Part shown: positions 17,884 to 25,472 of the stretch, one piece after another
How the letters are laid out: every line of letters begins with the position of its first letter
How positions within the stretch are numbered: the stretch's first letter is position 1
Assembly: GCF_000241525.1 (NCBI RefSeq)
Contig: NZ_AHIL01000043.1
Location: 434,001-498,000, forward strand
Direction of reading: 5' to 3'
Origin: Comamonas testosteroni ATCC 11996
GTDB taxonomy: Bacteria; Pseudomonadota; Gammaproteobacteria; Burkholderiales; Burkholderiaceae_C
DNA length: 64,000 bases
Translations under genes and position numbers: made by a program
Notes under the pieces: generated by a model
What the model saw: only the letters and a program-made list of their open reading frames with translations
What the model was told of the DNA's origin: nothing
Database searches by the model: none

Positions 17884-18783
17884 TCATCCGGAAGTGGCTG
17901 CCGAAGCATCCACCGCGGGCGATTTGGCGCCTGGGCGCGTCACTGCACTGCCCATGGCCGCAGCCATGATGCAGGCAATGGCGGTCCACTGCGTGGCCGT
18001 CAGGTTCTCGCTGAGCAGCAGCATGCCCATCAGCGCTGCAATGGCTGGCTCGGTCGCCAGCGCAATGCCGAAGGTTGCAGGTGGCAGACGACGCAGAGCC
18101 AGCATTTCCAGTGAGTAGGGCAAGGCACTGGAGATGGCCGCCACCATCAGCCCGAACAGAAGGATCGACGGCGTCAGCAGCTTGAGCCCTGCCTCGGCCA
18201 CACCAAACGGCACCACCACCAACGCCGCGCACAGCAAGCCCAGAGAGACGGCCTGGCCGCTGGGGATATGGCCCAGCCTGCGCCCCAGCACGATGTAGGA
18301 GGCCCAGCAGACAGCGGCTCCGAGCGCGCAGGCAATGCCCACTGGTGACAGGTTAAGGCCCGAAGCATTGCCGCCCAGAGGAAGAATCAAGGCTAGGCCG
18401 ACCACCGCCAGCGCCAGCCAGACAAAGTCCAGCGCGCGGCGTGAGTAGTAGATGGCCACAGCCAGCGGTCCCGAAAACTCGATGGCCACGGCCAGGCCAA
18501 ACGGAATATCGCGCAGCGCCATGTAGAACATCAGATTCATGCCGCCCAGTGCCATGCCGAAAACCAGCAGAGCCAGTGCCTGCTGACGGTTGAGCGACCA
18601 GCGCCAGGGCCGCCAGACACACACCAGAATCAACGCTGCAAAGCCCACTCGCAGTGCCGATGTGCCCTGGGCACCGATCAGGGGAAACAGCTGCTTGGCC
18701 AGCGAAGTCCCCAGCCCGAGTGCAGTGACCGAGCCCAACACGGCCAACACGGGCCACCAATGATTCCAGCTGTTCTTTGACAT
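17884..18783 (-). CDS. EamA/RhtA family drug/metabolite or amino-acid exporter
   Basis: A 299-residue inner-membrane protein with about ten hydrophobic helices and two EamA repeats. Motifs SALRVGFAALILVCVWRPW and ALPYSLEMLALRRLPPATFG, with EPAIAALMG in the last repeat, resemble the threonine/homoserine exporter RhtA. It is divergent from an Lrp/AsnC regulator 88 bases away, which supports an amino-acid export role. Substrate not proven. Confidence 0.85.
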   Translation of the reverse strand: MSKNSWNHWWPVLAVLGSVTALGLGTSLAKQLFPLIGAQGTSALRVGFAALILVCVWRPWRWSLNRQQALALLVFGMALGGMNLMFYMALRDIPFGLAVAIEFSGPLAVAIYYSRRALDFVWLALAVVGLALILPLGGNASGLNLSPVGIACALGAAVCWASYIVLGRRLGHIPSGQAVSLGLLCAALVVVPFGVAEAGLKLLTPSILLFGLMVAAISSALPYSLEMLALRRLPPATFGIALATEPAIAALMGMLLLSENLTATQWTAIACIMAAAMGSAVTRPGAKSPAVDASAATSG

Positions 18784-18871
18784 AGGTGAGTACGATATTG
18801 CATGTCACCCGCGAAATTTGCTCGTTTTCAGCATTGAATCTGCAAGTTTCGCTCTCAACACATCCAACACC

Positions 18872-19348
18872 ATGCCTGCTGCCGATCTGGATTCCTTTGA
18901 CCACGCGATTCTTGCCCTGCTCCAGCGCGACAACCTCATGCCACAGCGTCTGATTGCGGAGCACATCAACCTCTCGGCCCCAGCCGTGCAGCGGCGCATC
19001 AAACGATTGCAGGAAACCGGGGTGATTGCCGCCAATGTGGCCGTGCTGGAGCCCATCAAAGTGGGCCGCACGCTGACTGCGGTCATCACCGTGCAGTTGG
19101 TCAACGACAGGCCGGATCTGTCGCGCGGTTTCAGAGCACGGATAGCCGAGGAAGCGGCTGTGCAGCAGTGCTTCTATGTGACGGGCGAAACCGACTACAT
19201 CCTGGTCGTCACGGCAACCGACATGGATGATTACCAGGCCATCTGCAGACGCCTGTTCGAAGGGGACGAGAACATTCGCCGCTACAGCACCTCGATCGCA
19301 CTGGAGCGTATCAAGACAGGGCTTCAGCTGCCACTGTCTGCGCCATAG
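18872..19348 (+). CDS. Lrp/AsnC family transcriptional regulator
   Basis: A 158-residue DNA-binding protein. The N-terminal winged helix-turn-helix (FDHAILALLQRDNLMPQRLI, HINLSAPAVQRRIKRLQETG) is followed by a RAM/AsnC ligand domain (VTGETDYILVVTATDMDDY). The ATG at 18872 is chosen because it starts just before the helix-turn-helix; an upstream frame from 18818 adds unrelated residues. Divergent from the EamA exporter, which it probably controls in response to an amino acid. Confidence 0.9.
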   Translation: MPAADLDSFDHAILALLQRDNLMPQRLIAEHINLSAPAVQRRIKRLQETGVIAANVAVLEPIKVGRTLTAVITVQLVNDRPDLSRGFRARIAEEAAVQQCFYVTGETDYILVVTATDMDDYQAICRRLFEGDENIRRYSTSIALERIKTGLQLPLSAP

Positions 19349-19504
19349 GGTGGTGCGACTGCCCGGTCGGAGTTGATGTCGGACGAGGTCTGCCACCTGC
19401 CATGGAGATTGGCACTGGCGCCACCGGAAACAAAATGCAACAATTACGTCATAAACCGGCTCAAATTCTGCACACAAACAAGAGTCCACTCTTGAGGAAA
19501 CACG

Positions 19505-19813
19505 ATGAACGCTTCTTCCGCTACCTCGCCCGATATGGCCACGCTGGTTGCCGATCGCACTCTGGACAAATATGCCAAGGACTACTTCCCCCGGCGAGAG
19601 CAAGTGACGATTGCCTTTCGTGGCGATATTGCCGAGAGGCACAACTACGACAAGATCCGCCCGCTCTCCGAAGCCCAGCGTCACGGCAAGCATATTGTGG
19701 TGATCGAGGGCCAGAGCCAGAAGACCGGAGCCACAGGCCACTATCGCATTGAATGCAATAGCTGGAACCTCATCGAGGCCGTAGGCCTGTGGGAACAAGC
19801 CTCAGAGGCTTGA
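19505..19813 (+). CDS. Conserved-looking hypothetical protein, 102 residues
   Basis: I do not recognise the family. The ATG at 19505 has GAGGA eight bases upstream, and codon use matches the neighbours. The sequence is soluble and mixed charge, with no signal peptide or membrane span (LDKYAKDYFPRREQVTIAFR, then GHYRIECNSWNLIEAVGLW near the end). It is flanked by an Lrp regulator and converges with argO. Confidence 0.6.
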   Translation: MNASSATSPDMATLVADRTLDKYAKDYFPRREQVTIAFRGDIAERHNYDKIRPLSEAQRHGKHIVVIEGQSQKTGATGHYRIECNSWNLIEAVGLWEQASEA

Positions 19814-19871
19814 AACCCAATACAGGAGTGTGAAAGAGCCTGCAATGAATGGCGCTGGCGCAACTTGAGAC

Positions 19872-20522
19872 TCAAATTTCCATTCCCAAAGCGCTGCTCG
19901 CCACCCACCAGGCCAGACACAGCATCATCACACCAGTGATGCCATCCATGACGCGCCAGGCACCGGGGTTCGCAAACAGGTGCTTGAGACGGCGCCCCGC
20001 CATCGCCAGCAGCACAAACCAGAGGCAGCTGGCCGAGGCCGCCCCAATCACATAGGACCAGCGGCCTGCACCCTCCTGCTGGGCGCCAATCGAGCCCATC
20101 AGCAACACCGTATCCAGGTACACATGAGGATTGAGCAAAGTGATGGCTGCCAGCGCAGCCAGCACGCTCATCATTCCGCGTGGTGCCGCCCTGCGCTCGC
20201 CGGCCTCCATGGCCGCATCCGGCGCCAGCCACATGCGCCGCAAGGCGAAAAGGCCATAGGCCAGCAAGAATGCGGCTCCGCCCAGCGTCAGATACTGGGC
20301 CAATGCCGGATACCTGGCCAGCATCTGCGCCATGCCGGCCACCCCCAGCGCAACCAGCAGCCCGTCGCTGAGCACACACAGAGCCACGCAGGCCTTCACA
20401 TGTTCGCCCTGCACTGCCTGACGCAGCACATACAGGTTCTGGGCACCTATGGAAACGATGAGCGAAGCGCACACTGTAAAGCCTGCAATCCAGGCGGAAT
20501 AAAAATTAGTTGTCATGTCCAT
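19872..20522 (-). CDS. argO: LysE/ArgO family amino-acid exporter
   Basis: A 216-residue inner-membrane exporter with six predicted helices. The N-terminal SLIVSIGAQNLYVLRQAVQG and the central LLNPHVYLDTVLLMGSIGAQ are hallmark LysE/ArgO motifs for arginine or lysine export. The gene is divergent from an ArgP-like LysR regulator with 91 bases between starts, the standard argO/argP arrangement. Two in-frame ATG codons (20522 and 20516) lie together and cannot be separated. Confidence 0.92.
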   Translation of the reverse strand: MDMTTNFYSAWIAGFTVCASLIVSIGAQNLYVLRQAVQGEHVKACVALCVLSDGLLVALGVAGMAQMLARYPALAQYLTLGGAAFLLAYGLFALRRMWLAPDAAMEAGERRAAPRGMMSVLAALAAITLLNPHVYLDTVLLMGSIGAQQEGAGRWSYVIGAASASCLWFVLLAMAGRRLKHLFANPGAWRVMDGITGVMMLCLAWWVASSALGMEI

Positions 20523-20574
20523 GAGCCGCTGACTCCTCCAAACCGGCCCGGATTCTTGCTCTGCGCAGCAATTA

Positions 20575-20592
20575 AGTAAAATTACATTTACT
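20575..20592. promoter_or_regulatory. Inverted repeat between argO and argP (possible ArgP operator)
   Basis: AGTAAA, ATTACA spacer, TTTACT: perfect 6-base arms, 22 bases before the argP start in an AT-rich stretch. Position fits a LysR-type binding site controlling both genes. Confidence 0.45.
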
Positions 20593-20613
20593 CAATTCAA
20601 TGAAGAATTTCTA

Positions 20614-21534
20614 ATGTTGGACTACGCGGGACTGGAAGCACTTGCCGCCGTATTGCGCGAAGGGAGCTTCGAGCGTGCAGCGCGCAAGCTGCATGTCACA
20701 CCCTCCGCCATCTCCCAGCGCATCAAGCTGCTCGAGGAACGCGTGGGGCAGGTACTGGTGCTGCGCGGCACGCCCTGCACCGGCACGGAGGCTGGCCGGC
20801 GCCTGTGCCTGCATGTGGAGCAGGTAGCGCTGCTGGAAAACGATTTGCGACGCAAGAACCCCGAGCTGATCCCGGAAGGACAGACCGCCCTGCCCACGTT
20901 GAAGCTTGCAGTCAATGCCGACTCCCTGTCGACCTGGTTCATGGATGCCATGGCGACCTTCACGCAGGACGGCAACGAATTGCTGGACATCAGCATTGAC
21001 GACCAGGACCACACGGCCAAACGCATCAAGGAAGGCGAAGTCATGGCCGCGGTCACGGCCACGGGTTCGGCGATTGCAGGGTGCAACACCTGGCCGCTGG
21101 GCCGCATGCGCTATATCGCCGTGGCCAGCCCTGAGTTTGTGCAGCGCCACCTGGGCCAAGCCGAATCAGACCGGGAGTTGGCCCAGATGCTGGCCAAGGC
21201 GCCAATGATGTACTACGGGCGCAAGGACAGCCTGCAGGACCAATGGCTGCACGGCCTGGGGCTGGACGGACGACGCAACAATGCACGTCACTTTCTGCCC
21301 TCCAACCAGGGCTACACCCGTGCCGTGGAACTGGGCATGGGCTGGGGCATGCACCCGGCCCAGTTAATCACCCCGCAACTGGCCAGCGGCGATCTGATGG
21401 AACTGCTTCCGGGCAGAGATCTCCACATCCCCATGTACTGGGCCCACACCCGCAATGCCCAGACCAGCCTGCAGCGACTGACCGACTGCATCATTCATGC
21501 TGCAGCTGCCTGGCTGGAGCCCATGCAGGACTAG
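20614..21534 (+). CDS. argP: LysR family regulator ArgP (IciA)
   Basis: A 306-residue transcriptional activator of lysine/arginine export. The N-terminal helix-turn-helix is at residues 1-60 (SFERAARKLHVTPSAISQRI), followed by the effector domain with LPTLKLAVNADSLSTWFMDA and LGMGWGMHPAQL, both typical of ArgP. Divergent from argO. Confidence 0.93.
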   Translation: MLDYAGLEALAAVLREGSFERAARKLHVTPSAISQRIKLLEERVGQVLVLRGTPCTGTEAGRRLCLHVEQVALLENDLRRKNPELIPEGQTALPTLKLAVNADSLSTWFMDAMATFTQDGNELLDISIDDQDHTAKRIKEGEVMAAVTATGSAIAGCNTWPLGRMRYIAVASPEFVQRHLGQAESDRELAQMLAKAPMMYYGRKDSLQDQWLHGLGLDGRRNNARHFLPSNQGYTRAVELGMGWGMHPAQLITPQLASGDLMELLPGRDLHIPMYWAHTRNAQTSLQRLTDCIIHAAAAWLEPMQD

Positions 21535-21535
21535 C

Positions 21536-21865
21536 TCAGGCGGCAGCAGGCTTTTTCAGGCCGTAATAAAACACCCATGCAGCCGCCAGATACAGCAAGG
21601 GATAAAGCGCCAGATAAGGAGCCAGGTGCAGATAGGCGGGCCAGCGCTGTGGCGCGAAAAAGCTTGCATACACCAAGGCCGCGAGCAATGCCCCGCTACC
21701 CGTCAGCAGACCGGCATAGGCCAGCAAGGTGGCCAGGCGCAAGCCCGGCCTGCCGCGCTCGACCAGCCGCAACCGCCCCGAGCGCAGCTGCACGGGAATC
21801 TGATAGAGGCGAGCAAGTGCCATCAGAAAGACGATGGGCACCAGGATCAGAGGCAGAAAAAACAT
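21536..21865 (-). CDS. Small membrane protein, 109 residues
   Basis: Family not recognised with certainty. Three hydrophobic helices (MFFLPLILVPIVFLMALARL, TLLAYAGLLTGSGALLAAL, PYLALYPLLYLAAAWVFYYG) with a basic loop between the first two. It starts 14 bases after the DUF2721 gene and its stop lies one base from the argP stop, so it is the end of a two-gene minus-strand unit. Confidence 0.65.
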   Translation of the reverse strand: MFFLPLILVPIVFLMALARLYQIPVQLRSGRLRLVERGRPGLRLATLLAYAGLLTGSGALLAALVYASFFAPQRWPAYLHLAPYLALYPLLYLAAAWVFYYGLKKPAAA

Positions 21866-21879
21866 GTCTCGCAGATCCC

Positions 21880-22377
21880 TCAGGGACGGCGCTCGGACTC
21901 CCCCACATGGCGCACGGCCGCCCTGGCCTGGCTGAGCATATGAAAGTCAAGAATGCGTGTCGCCATGATGGTCTCCCAGAGAAAGCAGCACAGCGCCAGC
22001 ACAAAGGCCAGCACCCCCAGCAGAAAGCTGAAAACGGCATAGCCGTGGCCGCTGACGCCGTAGGCCTGACCCACGAACAGCAGCACGATGGTCAGCCCTA
22101 TGCACATGCCGCACAGCGTCAGCAGCGCAATGGAGACGTTGGCCAGCCGCCCGCGCTCGCGCAGAAAATGCAGCTCCTTGAGGTGGCGCGCGATCAGATC
22201 GTGATCCTCCAGCGTGCGCAGGCTTTCCTCCAGCTTGCGGGCTCGGTCAATGATGCGGGCCAGCCGCCCCGCTACGGAGCCAATCATGCCGGCCACGGCA
22301 GTCAGAAAAAAAACCGGCGCGACAGCGAGCTGAATGCTGTGGGTGACGGTCTGTGCGTCGATGGACCAGATACTCAT
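21880..22377 (-). CDS. DUF2721 family membrane protein
   Basis: A 165-residue inner-membrane protein. A first helix (LAVAPVFFLTAVAGMIGSVA) is followed by the conserved cytoplasmic stretch GRLARIIDRARKLEESL, then two more helices (LLTLCGMCIGLTIVLLFVG and AVFSFLLGVLAFVLALCCF). This layout matches my memory of DUF2721. The ATG at 22377 (MSIWSIDAQTVTHSIQLAVA) is preferred over an upstream in-frame start at 22452. Function unknown. Confidence 0.75.
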   Translation of the reverse strand: MSIWSIDAQTVTHSIQLAVAPVFFLTAVAGMIGSVAGRLARIIDRARKLEESLRTLEDHDLIARHLKELHFLRERGRLANVSIALLTLCGMCIGLTIVLLFVGQAYGVSGHGYAVFSFLLGVLAFVLALCCFLWETIMATRILDFHMLSQARAAVRHVGESERRP

Positions 22378-22699
22378 GATGTCCTCAGAATCGGGGGCTT
22401 TCTCAGCCTCTATTTTGTGCACAAATGTCAGCTCAGTTTTGACTGCGGACACTCAAAAATAGCCGCCGCCGACATTTCAGGCGGCTGCAGCCTGTTTGGA
22501 CATCGGATATCGATCACGGGCAGTGCCGCCACAGTGCCTGAACCTGCACCAGCGCCTTGCTGAACGCGATGCCTACCTTGTGCCGTGCCTCGTTGCCCCA
22601 AAGGAATCGCCCTGATCTCCCAGACGATGTCTGGATGCGCTGCTATATAATTTTTCGTTGAAACAAGTCTCGGCACGGCCGTGCCGCAGGCTTTTTCTC

Positions 22700-22925
22700 C
22701 ATGCGACAGGTGCCCGGTGCTTCATCGGGTTAAACGGGAACAAGGTTCAAAGCCTTGGCTGCCCCCGCAACGGTAAGCAGATCAAACCACTTCATGGCTT
22801 TTGCGCTTGCAGGAGCCTGTCACTGGTGTTTTACGTGGCCTCTTCGACGAGGTGCGCGGCAACGCCGGGAAGGCGAAGTAACATGCCTCGCGCAATCTGC
22901 CAGCCCGGATACCGGCCTGTTGAGC
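22700..22925 (+). promoter_or_regulatory. Cobalamin riboswitch 1 (upstream of btuCD)
   Basis: Landmarks in order: GGTGCCCGGTGCTTC, TTAAACGGGAA (22730-22740), GCTGCCCCCGCAACGGTAA (the B12-box region near 22760-22777), GGGAAGGCGAAG, and GCCAGCCCGGATACCGGCC near 22899-22917. These are the conserved elements of the AdoCbl aptamer. B12 binding should reduce expression of the import genes that follow. Confidence 0.93.
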
Positions 22926-23061
22926 GCTGACCGTCCGGACCCAGTTCCGGCAGTCGGCATGTGCAACGAACGTCTGCGGGGAGCAGCGTGACGGCAACAG
23001 GCTGCGAGGCCCGCCCTCCGCCCGATCTCGTCACCAGCATGCAGACCGTCTGCCCTGGCTA

Positions 23062-23154
23062 ATGACAATGAGACACCTTGCACAGGCTTTTGCCTCGCGC
23101 CTCGGGCCCGCTGGCGCCATGCCCACCCGGGCCACCGCCTGGCTGCAGCCATGA
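23062..23154 (+). CDS. Short ORF (30 residues) coupled to btuC, possible leader peptide
   Basis: ATG at 23062 (MTMRHLAQAFASRLGPAG) runs 30 codons and ends with a TGA that overlaps the btuC ATG as ATGA, the same coupling used at most other junctions of this cluster. It has no clear ribosome-binding site. It may be a translated leader linking the riboswitch to btuC, or the remains of a lost gene. Confidence 0.35.
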   Translation: MTMRHLAQAFASRLGPAGAMPTRATAWLQP

Positions 23155-24236
23155 CCCAGCCGTTGACACAGATGTTCGTCCAGCAACGCCATCAGCTGAA
23201 GCTATGGCTGGCCGTGTTGACGGCAGTGCTGCTGCTGTCTCTGACTCTGGCCATCACCTTGGGGCCGGTACGGATCGCCCCCGGGCAAGCCTGGCAGATC
23301 ACGGCTTATGAGCTGGGTCAGCGCCTGGGCCTGGACTGGCCTTCAGGCAGCTGGAGCAGCGCCCAGTACCAGATTGTCTGGCGCGTGCGCCTGCCGCGCG
23401 TATTGCTGGCAGCCCTGACCGGCGCAGGCCTTGCGCTGGTCGGCGTAGCCATGCAGGCCATGGTGCGCAATCCGCTGGCCGACCCCTATCTGCTTGGCGT
23501 TTCATCCGGTGCGTCGGTCGGGGCCGTAAGCGTGCTGGCCTTCGGTGCACTGGCATTCGCCGGCGAGCTGGCCTTGCCGCTGGGCGCTTTCAGCGGTGCG
23601 CTGCTGGCCTGTGTGGCCGTGTACTTGCTGGCCCATGCCAATGGACGATTGCAGGCATCGCGACTCATTCTGGGCGGCGTGGCCATTGCCTACTGCCTGG
23701 GCGGCGTCACCAGCCTGATTGTGCTGACGGCAGATCAGCGTGAGCTGGCCAACTCCGTGCTCACCTGGACCCTGGGCAGTCTGGCCGGAACCCGCTGGCA
23801 GGAGCTGGGCCTGCCGGCTGCCTTGCTGGCGGCGGGCGTGGCCCTGCTGCTGGCACAGGCCCGCTCACTCAATGCACTGCTGGCAGGCGAAGAGACCGCC
23901 GCCACGCTCGGGGTGGACACCACCCGCACCAGGCGCTGGCTATTCGTTCTGGTCTCGATGGTGACGGGCGTGCTGGTGGCGCTGACGGGTCCGATCGGCT
24001 TTGTCGGCCTCATCGTGCCCCATGTCGCCCGCATGCTGGTCGGCTCCGAGCACCGGCGCGTGCTGCCTGTGGCCGCGCTCACAGGTGCCATCTTCCTGAT
24101 CTGGGTCGATGTGTTCTCGCGCATCAGCTTTGCCCCCGCCGAAGTACCCGTGGGGGTCATCACCTCGCTGCTGGGCGGCCCCTTCTTTGTCTGGATGCTG
24201 TGCCGCAAGAGCGTGCGGGAAAAGGGCAACCCGTGA
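23151..24236 (+). CDS. btuC: Cobalamin ABC transporter permease (FecCD family)
   Basis: A 361-residue inner-membrane permease with about ten helices. Typical FecCD blocks are RLPRVLLAALTGAGLALVGV, MQAMVRNPLADPYLLGVSSG, and GPIGFVGLIVPHVARMLVG. The preceding cobalamin riboswitch and the following ATPase identify B12 as likely substrate; by sequence alone iron-siderophore permeases look the same. Starts as ATGA on the short upstream ORF and ends as GTGA with btuD. Confidence 0.9.
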   Translation: MTQPLTQMFVQQRHQLKLWLAVLTAVLLLSLTLAITLGPVRIAPGQAWQITAYELGQRLGLDWPSGSWSSAQYQIVWRVRLPRVLLAALTGAGLALVGVAMQAMVRNPLADPYLLGVSSGASVGAVSVLAFGALAFAGELALPLGAFSGALLACVAVYLLAHANGRLQASRLILGGVAIAYCLGGVTSLIVLTADQRELANSVLTWTLGSLAGTRWQELGLPAALLAAGVALLLAQARSLNALLAGEETAATLGVDTTRTRRWLFVLVSMVTGVLVALTGPIGFVGLIVPHVARMLVGSEHRRVLPVAALTGAIFLIWVDVFSRISFAPAEVPVGVITSLLGGPFFVWMLCRKSVREKGNP

Positions 24237-25030
24237 GTGCCGCACCCAGCTCTTCCTGCCTGCTGGAGGCCAGCCGCCTGCATTGGCAAACGGCGGCCGC
24301 CTCCATTGTCAAGGACATCAGCCTACATATCCGGCATGGCGAACTGGTCGGCCTGCTCGGCCCCAACGGCAGCGGCAAGTCCACCCTGCTGCGCATGATC
24401 TACCGCATGCTCAGGCCTGCCAGCGGTGCGGTCTGCATAGATGGACAGGACGTCTGGCAGCGAAGCGCTCGCGACAATGCCCGCTCCATGGCGGTACTGA
24501 CCCAGGAAAACACCAGCGAGTTCGATCTGCGCGTCTGCGATGTGGTGCTCATGGGTCGCACGCCTCACCAGAGCTCTTTCGCCCGGGACAGCGAGCAAGA
24601 CTTTCACATCGTCGCCCAGTCCCTGGCCCAGGTCCGTGCCCAGTCGCTGGCGCAGCGCATGTTTTCGACCCTGTCAGGGGGCGAGAAGCAGCGCGTGCTC
24701 ATGGCCAGAGCACTGGCCCAGCAGACCAGGCTGCTGGTGCTGGACGAGCCCACCAACCACCTGGACGTACGCCACCAGTTCGAGCTGATGAACCTGATCC
24801 GCAGCCTGGGCCTGACCACGCTGGCCGCGCTGCACGAGCTGCCACTGGCTGCCCACTACTGCGACCGTCTGTACCTGCTCAAGGCAGGAGAACTGGTGGC
24901 ACAGGGCACACCGGCCCAGGTGCTGACCTCCCAGACCATTGCCGAGGTCTACGGCGTGCATGCCCAGGTACGCCTGAGCGAGCGCAGCGGCAGACCGCTG
25001 ATCGAGTTCATGCCGGACGAGTTGCTCTAA
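24233..25030 (+). CDS. btuD: Cobalamin ABC transporter ATP-binding protein
   Basis: A 265-residue cytoplasmic ATPase. Walker A is GPNGSGKST, the Q-loop is VLTQENTSEF, the signature is LSGGEKQRVLMARAL, Walker B is LLVLDEPTNHLD, and the switch His lies in ALHELPLAA. The GTG at 24233 overlaps the btuC stop as GTGA and is preferred over an ATG at 24200 that lies in the btuC coding region. Confidence 0.92.
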   Translation: MSAAPSSSCLLEASRLHWQTAAASIVKDISLHIRHGELVGLLGPNGSGKSTLLRMIYRMLRPASGAVCIDGQDVWQRSARDNARSMAVLTQENTSEFDLRVCDVVLMGRTPHQSSFARDSEQDFHIVAQSLAQVRAQSLAQRMFSTLSGGEKQRVLMARALAQQTRLLVLDEPTNHLDVRHQFELMNLIRSLGLTTLAALHELPLAAHYCDRLYLLKAGELVAQGTPAQVLTSQTIAEVYGVHAQVRLSERSGRPLIEFMPDELL

Positions 25031-25093
25031 ATCCCTCTGCGTTTCGCCCGGGGACTGATAAACTCTCGCGGCGCCTTGATGGCGCTTCGTTTC

Positions 25094-25325
25094 GGAAGGT
25101 GCTCGCTTGAAGCGAGTGAAACGGGAACAAGGTCTGATCGCAAGCTCAGGAAGCCTTGGCTGCCCCCGCAACGGTAAACAGGTCAACACACTCATGCGAG
25201 CGCATCAACGCTTGCAGCCACTGGACATGATCCGGCCCCTCGCATCGCGACGGTCTGCATCTTTCGGGAAGGCGAGTCGTGAATTCAGCAATGAATTGCC
25301 TGTGAGCCCGGAGACCGGCCTGCCG
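25094..25325 (+). promoter_or_regulatory. Cobalamin riboswitch 2 (upstream of the TonB receptor)
   Basis: GGTGCTCGC, AAACGGGAACAAGG (25118-25131), GCTGCCCCCGCAACGGTAA near 25159-25177, CGGGAAGGCGAG and GTGAGCCCGGAGACCGGCC near 25302-25320. A GC hairpin (CCGCCC, CTCG loop, GGGCGG at 25337-25352) follows and may be part of the expression platform. Confidence 0.94.
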
Positions 25326-25472
25326 ATGACTCAACTCCGCCCCTCGGGGCGGTCTTTACGAAAACTGTCTGCGGGGTGCGGATAGCGGCCAGAAAGTGGA
25401 TTGCGTCATGCCTGAAAAAGGCGGACCTGTCTGCGGCACAGCTATCCCTTCAGGCAGTTTCGGCCTCGTGAT

